A stretch of 64,000 nucleotides of DNA, taken from positions 186,001 through 250,000 of the forward strand of contig NZ_JAJCRR010000001.1 of the NCBI RefSeq assembly GCF_020564355.1, given 5' to 3'. The DNA is from Lachnospira pectinoschiza (GTDB taxonomy: Bacteria; Bacillota; Clostridia; Lachnospirales; Lachnospiraceae). This document shows positions 49,595-59,496 of the stretch, one piece after another. Within the stretch, counting starts at the first letter, position 1; the number at the start of each line of letters is the position of its first letter. The position numbers and the translations under genes were made by a program. The notes beneath the pieces are model-generated. The model was not told where the DNA came from. It saw only the letters and a list, made by a program, of their open reading frames with translations, and searched no databases.

Positions 49595-52500
49595 ATGCGA
49601 TTTATAAAAAAGCATAAGAAACTTATTACAGCTCTTACGGCGGTGTTACTCATTGCAGTAAGTTTAGGCACATATGTCAGACAGACATGGGCTGCCTATG
49701 ACACATGGAACAGTCTTGAAGAACTGGAGTTTAGAACAGGAGTGGGTGAAGGACAGCACTCTATGACTGATGTTAAGATATATGGTGATAATTATACGAA
49801 TGATGTGGGGGAAATCTACTCTGACAGAAGCCATTTTTTTGATGACATCAAGCTGAAGGCTTCATCAAGAGTTACTTATGGAAGAAAGATAAGGGTTAAT
49901 TTCGGTCAGCGTTTTGCGATTGTAGCGGCAAAAGAGGATACTGCCGATGCAGGCGGTTCAACTGAAAATGCAGGATTACAGTTTTACTGGTCTGTAGGTG
50001 AGTATGATGAAAACGGAAATATTGTATTTGACGGTGGCTGGCGTAGCTCAAGCGGCACATGGACGGTCGGAGTCACGGAAAATGGTGATACAGGATATGG
50101 TAAGAGTGGATATCCAAATGGCGAAGATATAAGTACCAGACAGAATAAGATAAGATATGTTGTGCCAATTTTTAGGTGGAATAATGGAGATGAAACAGTG
50201 GGAAGCGGAAGTGATTTAACATTACGCCCAACACAAATAGCGAGTATGTTTTCTGTCTTCACCATGATAACAGACCCATTTACCTATACCTTTAACTTAA
50301 ACGGCGGACAGGTCAATGGTTCAGGCAATGCAGTTACCATGCAGCGGTTAGGAATTGAAAACGTTTCAGTTCCGGCAACACCGACAAGACCGGGTTATGT
50401 GTTCACCGGCTGGAAGATTACATCCACAGGCGGCAAGCAGGCAGGAAAGGTATACGATGCCGGACAGCTGGGAGAAATGTTCACTGATGGAAAATACTGG
50501 TCATCCCTGTTTGCGGATGCCACCTTTGAAGCCCAGTGGGTACAGGCAGACTGCTTTGTAAGCTACATGGGAAACGGCGCCGACAACATGTCTGATTTTT
50601 ACCGTTCCTATAATGCGGCATATGACGGAAACACTGCGGAAAACTTCTTATTTAAGAGAACAGGTTACACATCGGTATCCGGAAGCACATGGGAAATAAA
50701 AGACCAGTTCTTAAATCTTACCGGAGGCTGTGACGGCGGCGGTACGCTTCCGTCTTCCGGCACGCTTACCAGTATCCGTACAAAATGCGGCGGCAGGTAT
50801 CAGTGCGTTGACATCAGCGCGGCAAGCTATGCGGACGGCGCAAATGCACAGATATGGGACTGTGTAAACGGCAATGCACAGATGTATGCCTTTGTGTTTA
50901 CGGGCTTTGAAGACGGACTGCCGTACTGGGTCATACGGAACAATGCAACGGGAAAGGTACTGGATGCCGCCATTGGCACAGGCATAGATGGCGGAAATAA
51001 CGGCGCAAACATCCAGCAGTGGGCATACCACGGCGGTGACAACCAAAAGTGGACGTTCCAGATGGCGGGGGACGGATACTTCTATATCCGCTCAAAGCTT
51101 GACCCAAACCTTGTGCTAGACCTTCTCTACGGAAGCACGGACAACGGCACAAACCTCCAGCTGTGTAACTACTACGGCAGCGAAAACCAGCAGTGGTATC
51201 TGTGGGACAACACCATCAACTTATCAGCAGAGTGGACAAACAGTAATTATAAGGTGGACTACAACGCAGACGGCGGTACGCTTCTTGATGAAAACGGAAA
51301 TGAAACAACAGATACGGTAAGAACATACGAATACGACAAAATCTACAATTTCCTCAAAGCCCAAAGAGCCTACACCGTAAGCTATGAAACCAACGGTGGC
51401 ACGGCAGCAATTAACAGTTCAAACACCGATGCGCCGGGAACATTTAATGGCTGGAATGAACAGCTTACCGAACAGACAAGCCACGGTGAGGTGCAGAGCT
51501 CATATGACTGGACGACAGGGACATTAAACTGGGCGGCATATTATAACGGCAATCCCGACATTTTAAATGCTGCGGGAAATGTCTATGATACCATCCGTGC
51601 AATCATGCATTACCGGGCATTTGGCATATCAGAAAACAGACAGTTTACCGGCGCTTCCTACTGGCTGCCGTCCGTGAGATTCAGAAACCTTACCGCAAAT
51701 GGCGGCACGGTAAATGTAAAAGCAGATTATACCAACGGCACAGTTACACTTCCAAATGCAGAAAAAGCTTCCGTTGAGATTGACGGAAAGAATGTAAGCT
51801 ATACTTTCGACGGCTGGTATCTGGATGCCGCTCTTACAAATCGTGTCGGCGGCGCAGGAGATACATACACACCGGCAGGAAATACAACGCTGTATGCAAA
51901 ATATACAACACAGTCTGAAAACCTTATTTTTAACCAGAAGATACGTGTGCGTTACGAAAATGCAGACGGCACATGGATTTCATACACCACCGTTCTTGAT
52001 CAGGATTTCAGGACCGGTGATACGGTCGATTATGATTTTGGCAGCCTTGATACAGATAAGTGGGTAAGACCGGCGGCAGTAAAGTATACAGTCAGCGGAC
52101 AGTACCAGACAGAGGGCTATACAACAAGCGTTGATATTTACAGACAGACTTACAATGTAACAGTAACATACGACAATGCCGATGCTTTCAGTGCAAAAAG
52201 CGGGGAGGGTACATACCGCTGGGGAGAAAATGTAACGGCATCCGTTACGCTCAGTGAAAAGACCGCGCAGTATACCTACCGTTTTGCAGGATTTGAAACG
52301 GAGTCACGCCTTACCTTCAGAAACGGCACATCAAAGACATCAAATCCGGTAACATTTGTCATGCCGGAAGAAAATGTCACGTTAAAGGCATGCTCTGCAT
52401 CACAGACCAATGAATATACCGTCACCGTGGAACACTACTACATGGATACGGCAGGAAACTATCCGGACAAACCGTCCGTTACAGAAGATTTAAAGCCGTA

Positions 52501-53860
52501 CTACGGCGAAACACTGGTGCATAAAGACCTTGCCCGTGAAATAAAGGGACTTTCCTTCAACGAAAACAAAACACTTCAGGAAAACGGAAACCGCACGCAG
52601 ACGGAAGTTAAGGGAAATACCACGGTCAGACTTTATTATGACAGGACGGTATGCACCGTTACCTATGACTACAGAACAAACGGCGGTACGTCGGCGGATA
52701 AGGAAACCGTAAAGACCTACTACGGTGCGGATGCCGACCTTTCCGTTGCAGCATACAAAAACGGCTGGGAACATGCCGGATGGAATACGAAAAGTGATTC
52801 AGAAACAGGACTTACCCGGTACACCGTCACCGGAAACGTCACACTCTATGCCGTGTACCGAAAGGACATCACTGTGACATTCGTGGACTTTGCACAGACC
52901 TATAAGAGGGAAGGCTCCATGTACAACAACGACACCTATGCCCTTATCGATGCGCCACAGTGCAGTACCTATGGCGGATGGGAAAACGTATCGGATGTTA
53001 CGGCAGTGGGATTTAACAGCCGGGCAGATATCACTGCGGAAGGTGCTGAAAAGATGGAGGTAAAGTCCGGGGAGGAACATTTAAAAATCCCGGACAGCAT
53101 TACCTACTATACCGTGTGCCGGGCAGACGTAACACTGACCTATGAATTAAACGGCGGAACGGAAAATGACACCACAAAGCCGGTAACGAAAACTGTGTAC
53201 TGCAATGCGGCTGCCCCGCAGGAAGTAAGGGGCTTTAAATTACAGCTTGGCGAAAGTGTAAAGGAATCCGTTGACCTTGACGGCTATACCCATTCCTATG
53301 CATTTGCGACATGGGCCGAAAACAGCCCGGAGAGCGAAACACGCTTCCCATGCAATGCAGATTATGTCTTAAAGGAAAATACGACTATGTATGCCCTGTG
53401 GGATGAAACGGTGACACCGATTACCTACTATATCGAATTTGACGGCAATGCAGGCACAGCCGCAAGAAACATTCCTGATAAAATGGAGGTGCAGTATGGA
53501 GAGGAAGTCGTTCTTCCGGAGCAGAAGCCGGAAAGGACGGGATTTACCTTTATGGGATGGAATACAAGAACGGACGGACAGGGAACGGAATACCAGCCGC
53601 AGGATACGGTAAAGAACCTTACAACCGTAAACCACGCCACGGTAAAACTGTATGCCCGGTGGAAACAGCGCCGCATTATCCTTGTAAAGGCGGCATCGAC
53701 CGTTTATAACGACACCATCATCAAAAGAATCCCCGGTGATGAGGAATGGTATGATTCGGTAGGGCATTTAACCATCGATGAACTGAAAAACTACCCGGAT
53801 GAACTCTGCGAGCAGGTATGGCATATCGACAAGCAGGGTAATATCACACGGGTGAAATAA
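49595..53860 (+). CDS. Large secreted InlB-repeat and ricin-type lectin protein
   Basis: 1421 residues. Signal-type N-terminus (KKLITALTAVLLIAVSLGTYV). About residue 230-310 an InlB/Flg_new type repeat (FNLNGGQ ... RPGYVFTGWKI). About 390-550 a ricin-type beta-trefoil with QXW motifs (YQCVDISAASYADGANAQIW, DNQKWTF, ENQQWYLWD). Then several more InlB-type and MucBP-like units (VNGKTVTFDGWYLD-like, YTVTVEHYYMDTAGNYPDKP, FDGNAGTAARNIP ... GFTFMGWNTR). No LPXTG sorting signal at the C-terminus. Probably a carbohydrate-binding surface or pilus-associated adhesin. GGAGG before the ATG. Confidence 0.82.
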   Translation: MRFIKKHKKLITALTAVLLIAVSLGTYVRQTWAAYDTWNSLEELEFRTGVGEGQHSMTDVKIYGDNYTNDVGEIYSDRSHFFDDIKLKASSRVTYGRKIRVNFGQRFAIVAAKEDTADAGGSTENAGLQFYWSVGEYDENGNIVFDGGWRSSSGTWTVGVTENGDTGYGKSGYPNGEDISTRQNKIRYVVPIFRWNNGDETVGSGSDLTLRPTQIASMFSVFTMITDPFTYTFNLNGGQVNGSGNAVTMQRLGIENVSVPATPTRPGYVFTGWKITSTGGKQAGKVYDAGQLGEMFTDGKYWSSLFADATFEAQWVQADCFVSYMGNGADNMSDFYRSYNAAYDGNTAENFLFKRTGYTSVSGSTWEIKDQFLNLTGGCDGGGTLPSSGTLTSIRTKCGGRYQCVDISAASYADGANAQIWDCVNGNAQMYAFVFTGFEDGLPYWVIRNNATGKVLDAAIGTGIDGGNNGANIQQWAYHGGDNQKWTFQMAGDGYFYIRSKLDPNLVLDLLYGSTDNGTNLQLCNYYGSENQQWYLWDNTINLSAEWTNSNYKVDYNADGGTLLDENGNETTDTVRTYEYDKIYNFLKAQRAYTVSYETNGGTAAINSSNTDAPGTFNGWNEQLTEQTSHGEVQSSYDWTTGTLNWAAYYNGNPDILNAAGNVYDTIRAIMHYRAFGISENRQFTGASYWLPSVRFRNLTANGGTVNVKADYTNGTVTLPNAEKASVEIDGKNVSYTFDGWYLDAALTNRVGGAGDTYTPAGNTTLYAKYTTQSENLIFNQKIRVRYENADGTWISYTTVLDQDFRTGDTVDYDFGSLDTDKWVRPAAVKYTVSGQYQTEGYTTSVDIYRQTYNVTVTYDNADAFSAKSGEGTYRWGENVTASVTLSEKTAQYTYRFAGFETESRLTFRNGTSKTSNPVTFVMPEENVTLKACSASQTNEYTVTVEHYYMDTAGNYPDKPSVTEDLKPYYGETLVHKDLAREIKGLSFNENKTLQENGNRTQTEVKGNTTVRLYYDRTVCTVTYDYRTNGGTSADKETVKTYYGADADLSVAAYKNGWEHAGWNTKSDSETGLTRYTVTGNVTLYAVYRKDITVTFVDFAQTYKREGSMYNNDTYALIDAPQCSTYGGWENVSDVTAVGFNSRADITAEGAEKMEVKSGEEHLKIPDSITYYTVCRADVTLTYELNGGTENDTTKPVTKTVYCNAAAPQEVRGFKLQLGESVKESVDLDGYTHSYAFATWAENSPESETRFPCNADYVLKENTTMYALWDETVTPITYYIEFDGNAGTAARNIPDKMEVQYGEEVVLPEQKPERTGFTFMGWNTRTDGQGTEYQPQDTVKNLTTVNHATVKLYARWKQRRIILVKAASTVYNDTIIKRIPGDEEWYDSVGHLTIDELKNYPDELCEQVWHIDKQGNITRVK

Positions 53861-53982
53861 CACCTAAACAGTGTATTTTTCTTGCAGTAAATGAAGAACA
53901 GGGTGTATGATTAAACTAAATATAAAGTTAAAGAATATCCCCTGTTATGTATATATGAATATTTGTTATTTTAAGGAAGAAA

Positions 53983-54693
53983 ATGGAGAGGTATATGGGG
54001 ATAAAAGATTTAACAGAAAAGATACTGGAAGATTATAATGACATTTTTGCTGATATTGTCAATGTACTGGTATTCAAAGGAAAACAGCGCATAAAGCCGG
54101 AGACACTTGTAAATACCGGTGTGCATTCCCAGTATAAAAATGACAAAAACGGTGTCTTACACGAGCAGGAGCGGGATGTCGCAAAATACTGGATGAACGG
54201 AAAAGTACGGATAGCCCTGTGCGGACTGGAAAATCAGACTGCCGTTGAGCCGAAAATGCCGCTGAGGGTGTTTGGCTATGAGGGTGCATCTTACCGTGGA
54301 CAGTTGGAAGAAAAAAGTGCCGTGCCGGTGATAACACTGGTACTGTACTTCGGAAATGAACACTGGAGGGCAGAAAAGCATTTAAAAGACCTGCTTGACA
54401 TTCCGGAGGGCATGGAAGAATATGTTAATGACTTAAAGATTAACGTATTTGAAATTGCATGGCTCACAGATGAGCAGATATCCATGTTTAAGAGTGATAT
54501 GTGCGAAGTAGCTGAAAGACTTGAACAAATGGGTATTGAAAAAGGCAGACTTGAAGGTGAGCAGATGACAGTGTACAGTTTTGTGCAGGACAAAACCATA
54601 ACACCGGAACAGGGCGCTCATAAGCTGAATATCAGTGTCGCAGAACTTGAAAAAAAGATGAAAGAAGCAGGATATACTTATCCGGTATTCTAA
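53983..54693 (+). CDS. Rpn-family recombination-promoting nuclease/putative transposase
   Basis: 236 residues. The N-terminal DYNDIFADIVNVLVFKGKQRIKPETL, then HEQERDVAKYW and CGLENQTAVEPKMPLRVFGYEG, VITLVLYFGNEHW match the PD-(D/E)XK core of Rpn proteins in Clostridia; the C-terminus has a short helical tail with GRLEGEQM. It appears intact, unlike the remnant at 27303. Start either 53983 or the ATG at 53995. 54694-54833 contains no gene. Confidence 0.82.
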   Translation: MERYMGIKDLTEKILEDYNDIFADIVNVLVFKGKQRIKPETLVNTGVHSQYKNDKNGVLHEQERDVAKYWMNGKVRIALCGLENQTAVEPKMPLRVFGYEGASYRGQLEEKSAVPVITLVLYFGNEHWRAEKHLKDLLDIPEGMEEYVNDLKINVFEIAWLTDEQISMFKSDMCEVAERLEQMGIEKGRLEGEQMTVYSFVQDKTITPEQGAHKLNISVAELEKKMKEAGYTYPVF

Positions 54694-54833
54694 AAAAATT
54701 CTAAAAATTTCTTGTGAAGATTTTTTAACTTTTAAAATCTTGTCAAGCATTTTTGAAAATCCCCAAAATCTTTGACATCTCCTTTATTATTTGATATGAT
54801 GTAGAGAAAAATATTTTTAAAGGAGTTGATTTT

Positions 54834-56081
54834 TTGGATACGGACAGTATCACGCAGTTGATTTTAATTATTATTCTGCTTGCGTTATCTGCTTTTTTTT
54901 CATCAGCAGAAACAGCATTTACAACTGTAAACCACATTCGCATCAGAACCCTGATTGACGAGGGGAACAAGAGGGCGGTCATTGTGTCAGACATTATTGC
55001 ACATTCACAGAAGATGTTAAGTGCGATTCTGATTGGAAATAACATTGTCAATATTTCAGCATCGGCGCTGGCAACATCGCTGACAATTAAAATCTGGGGC
55101 AATTATGCCACGGGTATTACAACAGGTGTGTTAACGATTGTTGTATTAATTTTCGGTGAAATTACACCTAAAACGACAGCAACCGTTTATTCAGAAAAGT
55201 TTGCGCTGGTATATGCACCGGTTATTAAAGTACTGATGACCGTGCTGACACCGGTTATTTATGTGGTAGATGTTCTGGCAGGATTCTTTTTACGATTGTT
55301 CCATATTGATACGAAGAATCATAAAAAGACAATTACAGAAACAGAACTGAGAACATTTGTTAATGTCAGCCATGAAGAAGGTGTCATTGAATCAGATGAA
55401 AGACAGATTATTAACAATCTGTTCGATTTTGGTGATGCAGAAGCTAAAGATGTTATGATACCGAGAATTGATATGGTTGCCGCAGATATTACAACGGGAT
55501 ACGATGAGATTCTGGCACTGTTTAGGGAAACGATGTATTCGAGGATTCCGGTGTATGAGGAAGAACAGGATAATGTTGTCGGCATTTTAAATATAAAAGA
55601 TTTAATTGTTGCGCCGCATGGCACACAGTTTGAAATCAGAAAAATCATGCGCAAGCCTTATTATGTTTATGAACATAAAAATATTTCCGAACTGTTTAAG
55701 GAAATGCAGAAACAGTCACAGGGGATTGCAATCGTATTAGACGAATATGGTTCTACGGCAGGCATGATTACAACAGAGGATTTATTGGAAGAAATCGTCG
55801 GGGAAATCCGTGATGAGTATGATAATGATGAAACAGAACCATTTGTTAAAATCGATGATTATACATATCATATTGACGGAACGTATAAATTAGATGATGT
55901 CAATGAAAAATTGTCAACAGCCCTGACATCTGAAGATAATGATTCAATCGGTGGTTATATTATTGAAAAGCTGGACAGGATTCCGGCGGCAGGAGAAAAA
56001 CTGCGCGTGGATAATCTGGAATTTACAGTAGAAAAAGTAGAATCCAACAGAGTTGTATCTGTGATTTTAAAAGTTTTTTAG
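54834..56081 (+). CDS. CNNM/CorC-type transporter (hemolysin-like)
   Basis: 415 residues: N-terminal DUF21/CNNM membrane domain (~1-190, SAFFSSAETAFTTVNHIRIRTL, FGEITPKTTATVYSEKF), two CBS domains (~205-330, MIPRIDMVAADI, IAIVLDEYGSTAGMITTEDLLEEIVGEI) and a C-terminal CorC_HlyC domain (~345-415). Involved in magnesium or cobalt transport. TTG start after AAAGGAG. Confidence 0.93.
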   Translation: MDTDSITQLILIIILLALSAFFSSAETAFTTVNHIRIRTLIDEGNKRAVIVSDIIAHSQKMLSAILIGNNIVNISASALATSLTIKIWGNYATGITTGVLTIVVLIFGEITPKTTATVYSEKFALVYAPVIKVLMTVLTPVIYVVDVLAGFFLRLFHIDTKNHKKTITETELRTFVNVSHEEGVIESDERQIINNLFDFGDAEAKDVMIPRIDMVAADITTGYDEILALFRETMYSRIPVYEEEQDNVVGILNIKDLIVAPHGTQFEIRKIMRKPYYVYEHKNISELFKEMQKQSQGIAIVLDEYGSTAGMITTEDLLEEIVGEIRDEYDNDETEPFVKIDDYTYHIDGTYKLDDVNEKLSTALTSEDNDSIGGYIIEKLDRIPAAGEKLRVDNLEFTVEKVESNRVVSVILKVF

Positions 56082-56145
56082 TATAACCGGGCTTTTCCTT
56101 TCATAGGATAGATTAAGAAAAATGAATCTTGAATCTGGAGGGGAA

Positions 56146-56508
56146 ATGGCAGTAAAAGGATTTCAACTTGTAAAAACATTGATTATAGCATATGTAATAA
56201 CGGCAGTTTTGCTTCTGTTAACGGCCTTCGGGCTGTATCGTCTGCATTTGTCAGACTGGCAGGTAATGGCAGCTGTCGTTATTATTTATGCTCTTTCATG
56301 CTTTGCCGGCGGCTATATTTTAGCAAAAGCACAGAAAAGCAGAAGAATGTTGTGGGGCATGGGCTTTGGTATTTTATATTTTACCGTGCTGACGGCTGCC
56401 GCCTTTATTCTTACAAAAGGGGCAGATATGGATATGACAGCACTTGTAAAGGCACTGATTGTCTGCCTTTTGGCAGGTGGAGCTGGAGCATTTGCAACGC
56501 CTGAATAA
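56146..56508 (+). CDS. TIGR04086 family membrane protein
   Basis: 120 residues with four TM helices (LVKTLIIAYVITAVLLLLTAF, WQVMAAVVIIYALSCFAGGYI, MGFGILYFTVLTAAAFIL, LVKALIVCLLAGGAGAF). Matches the small TIGR04086 family conserved in Firmicutes. ATG at 56146 after CTGGAGGGG; an upstream in-frame ATG (56122) lacks a site. Function unknown. Confidence 0.8.
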   Translation: MAVKGFQLVKTLIIAYVITAVLLLLTAFGLYRLHLSDWQVMAAVVIIYALSCFAGGYILAKAQKSRRMLWGMGFGILYFTVLTAAAFILTKGADMDMTALVKALIVCLLAGGAGAFATPE

Positions 56509-56672
56509 AATAACAGAAATGTCAGGATTAAAGCTGTACTGTAAGATGTCCGGATTGCATCAGTGCTGAAATTTTATTAAGAAAAATTAAAGGAAAATCA
56601 GATTCTTTGCAGAATATATAAAGTATAGGCGCTTTTAACAGGATGGACTGTTTACCGGATAGGAGGCTTTGA

Positions 56673-57680
56673 ATGAATATCAGGGAAGAACAGGAAAAAT
56701 ACGAGCATGAGCATTTAAGCAGATTTGCCAGATTTAGTGATGAATCGCAGGGGCGGGACAGACCGGAAGAACCCTGTACGGTGCGCCCTGCATATCAGCG
56801 GGACAGGGACAGAATTTTACACTGTAAGTCGTTTCGGCGCTTAAAGCATAAGACGCAGGTTTTTCTGTCGCCGCAGGGGGATCATTACAGAACGCGGCTT
56901 ACGCACACACTGGAGGTGTCCCAGATTGCAAGAACAATCAGCAGGGCGCTGCGGTTAAATGAAGATTTGACAGAGGCAGCTGCACTGGGACATGATTTAG
57001 GACATACGCCGTTTGGACATGCCGGAGAACGGACATTAAACAGAATCTGTCCGATGGGGTTTGTCCATTCAGAACAGAGTATCCGCATTGTGGAAAAACT
57101 GGAAAAAGACGGACAGGGGTTAAATCTTACAAAAGAAGTGCGTGATGGTATTTTAAACCATCAGACATCGTCCATGCCGTCCACACTGGAAGGAAAAGTC
57201 GTCCGGCTTTCCGATAAAATAGCTTATATTAACCATGATATTGACGATGCAATCCGGGCAAAAATATTCAGTGAAACGGATATTCCAAAAGCCTTTACAG
57301 AAGTGCTTGGAGATACTACAAAATCAAGGCTGAATACGATGATACAGGATATTATTCATAACAGTATCGGGAAGAATGAAATCTGTATGTCTGATGAAGT
57401 GCATCAGGCAATGATGGAGCTGCGCAAATTTATGTTTGGCAGTCTTTATCAGAATCCACTTGCAAAAAGTGAAGAAGCAAAGGCAGACAAGCTGATTACG
57501 GAATTGTATGGATATTATATGGATAATATAGAAGCGCTGCCGGACAATTACAGAAGATTTATTACAGAGTGCGGCGAAACGCCGGAACGTGTCGTGTGCG
57601 ATTATATAGCAGGCATGAGCGACCAGTATTCGGTTGCCAAATTTGAAGAAATATTTGTTCCGACATCGTGGAAAGTATAA
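56673..57680 (+). CDS. dgt: Deoxyguanosinetriphosphate triphosphohydrolase-like protein
   Basis: 335 residues. HD-domain: FRRLKHKTQVF, TRLTHTLEVSQIARTI, ALGHDLGHTPFGHAGE and LSDKIAYINHDIDDAI give the metal ligands. Hydrolyses dNTP to deoxynucleoside and triphosphate. ATAGGAGG before the ATG. Immediately upstream of dnaG, the usual Clostridial order. Confidence 0.94.
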   Translation: MNIREEQEKYEHEHLSRFARFSDESQGRDRPEEPCTVRPAYQRDRDRILHCKSFRRLKHKTQVFLSPQGDHYRTRLTHTLEVSQIARTISRALRLNEDLTEAAALGHDLGHTPFGHAGERTLNRICPMGFVHSEQSIRIVEKLEKDGQGLNLTKEVRDGILNHQTSSMPSTLEGKVVRLSDKIAYINHDIDDAIRAKIFSETDIPKAFTEVLGDTTKSRLNTMIQDIIHNSIGKNEICMSDEVHQAMMELRKFMFGSLYQNPLAKSEEAKADKLITELYGYYMDNIEALPDNYRRFITECGETPERVVCDYIAGMSDQYSVAKFEEIFVPTSWKV

Positions 57681-57711
57681 GAGGAAGGATGAATCAGGTT
57701 GGTGAAAACAG

Positions 57712-59475
57712 ATGTACGCAAGTGAAGTAATTGATGAAGTTGTATCGCGAAGCGACATAGTGGATATTATTTCCGGATATATCAAACTGAAGAAAAACGG
57801 CAGTTCGTATGTCGGGCTGTGTCCGTTCCATAATGAAAAATCTCCGTCTTTTTCCGTATCACCGGGAAAGCAGCTGTATCACTGTTTCGGCTGCGGGGTG
57901 GGCGGCAATGTCATTACATTTGTTATGGAATACGAAAATTATACGTTTCTTGAAGCTGTAAAATACTTAGCAGACAAAGCAGGCATGCAGCTTCCCGAAA
58001 CGAGTTATTCGGAAGAAGAAAAGAAAAACAGGGACTTAAAGGCAAAGCTTTTAGAGATTAATAAAATAGCGGCAACGTATTATTACCATCAGCTTAAAGC
58101 TGAAAACGGTAAAATCGGACTGTCCTATCTTCAAAAAAGAGGGTTAAGCGATACTACGATAAACCGCTTCGGATTAGGATATGCCGGACAGACCGGCAAT
58201 GCGCTATATCAGTATTTAAAAAGCAAAGGTTATGATGATGCGTTGTTAAAAGAAACAGGACTGTTTACATATGAGCGGGGAATCCATGACAAGTTCTGGA
58301 ACCGCGTGATGTTTCCGATTATGGATATTAACAACAAGGTTATCGGTTTCGGCGGCCGTGTCATGGGTGATGCAAAACCGAAATATCTCAATTCACCGGA
58401 AACCAAATTATTTGATAAAAGCAGGAATTTATATGGGCTGAATGCGGCGCGCATATCCAGAAAGTCCAATATGATTATCTGTGAAGGATATATGGATGTG
58501 ATTTCACTGCATCAGGCTGGCTTTACGCAGGCAGTGGCGTCCCTCGGAACAGCGCTGACGCCGGGACAGGCGGCACTTATGAAGCGGTATACGGATAATG
58601 TCCTGATTACCTATGACAGTGATGCGGCGGGTGTAAAGGCAGCGCTTAGGGCAATTCCGATATTAAAAGAAGCTGGGCTTACCACGAAGGTTATTAATAT
58701 GCAGCCGTATAAAGACCCCGATGAATTTATCAAGGCACTGGGGGCGGAAGCGTTTCAGGAGCGGATAGACAAGGCGGAAAACAGTTTCATGTATGAAATC
58801 GGTGTTCTTGAGAAAGAATATGACAGAACTGACCCGGCAGAGTCTACGAAGTTTGAGCGGGAAGCGGCGGCAAAGCTGGTGACGTTCCGGGAAAAGCTGG
58901 AGCGGGAAAACTATATGCGTGCGGTCTGCGACCGTTTCCACATTGAATTGCAGGGCATGCGGGAGCTGGTCGCATCTCTTGGCAGTAAGGAAGGCATTTT
59001 AAGAAGAAATGATTATCCGGCGGCACCGGGACAGCAGCGTGCTGCGGCACCCAAGAAGAAAAAAGAAGACGGTGTCCGTCAGGCAGAGAAAATTCTGCTG
59101 ACATGGATGATTGAAGATGCCGGAATTTTTGAAAAGGTGAAAGAATACATTTCACCGCAGGATTTTGTAAACCCGCTGTTTAAGGATGTGGCGGACAAGC
59201 TGTATGCACAGTATGAAAGCGGCAGTTTAAATCCCGCGGCAATTATCAGTACATACGATGCCGAGGAAACGCACAGTGAAGTTGCGGCGATGTTTAGCAT
59301 GGAACTGGATAACCGGCTGAATCACAATGAGCGCGAAAAAGCACTTAATGATACCGTACTTAAGGTAAAAAACAACAGCATACAGTATCAGATTGACCAG
59401 GCGGCAGACCCTGCACAAATCCAGCAGCTTTATACAATGAAAAACAAATTATCAGCAATTCATATTACATTATAA
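57712..59475 (+). CDS. dnaG: DNA primase
   Basis: 587 residues. N-terminal zinc ribbon (CPFHNEKSPSFSVSPG, HCFGCGVGG), RNA polymerase domain with FGGRVMGDAKPKYLNSPET, Toprim IICEGYMDVISLHQAG and TYDSDAAGVKAALRAI, and a C-terminal helicase-interaction domain. Makes primers for replication. No strong ribosome site directly before the ATG; GGTTGG and upstream dgt coupling may compensate. dgt-dnaG-rpoD form a macromolecular-synthesis type operon. Confidence 0.95.
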   Translation: MYASEVIDEVVSRSDIVDIISGYIKLKKNGSSYVGLCPFHNEKSPSFSVSPGKQLYHCFGCGVGGNVITFVMEYENYTFLEAVKYLADKAGMQLPETSYSEEEKKNRDLKAKLLEINKIAATYYYHQLKAENGKIGLSYLQKRGLSDTTINRFGLGYAGQTGNALYQYLKSKGYDDALLKETGLFTYERGIHDKFWNRVMFPIMDINNKVIGFGGRVMGDAKPKYLNSPETKLFDKSRNLYGLNAARISRKSNMIICEGYMDVISLHQAGFTQAVASLGTALTPGQAALMKRYTDNVLITYDSDAAGVKAALRAIPILKEAGLTTKVINMQPYKDPDEFIKALGAEAFQERIDKAENSFMYEIGVLEKEYDRTDPAESTKFEREAAAKLVTFREKLERENYMRAVCDRFHIELQGMRELVASLGSKEGILRRNDYPAAPGQQRAAAPKKKKEDGVRQAEKILLTWMIEDAGIFEKVKEYISPQDFVNPLFKDVADKLYAQYESGSLNPAAIISTYDAEETHSEVAAMFSMELDNRLNHNEREKALNDTVLKVKNNSIQYQIDQAADPAQIQQLYTMKNKLSAIHITL

Positions 59476-59496
59476 GAGAATAGAAAGGTGACAATC

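Noticed and set aside
50711..51046. Minus-strand open frames over the large InlB/ricin gene
   Set aside because: Composition shadows of repeat-rich coding sequence, with no ribosome site or recognisable product.
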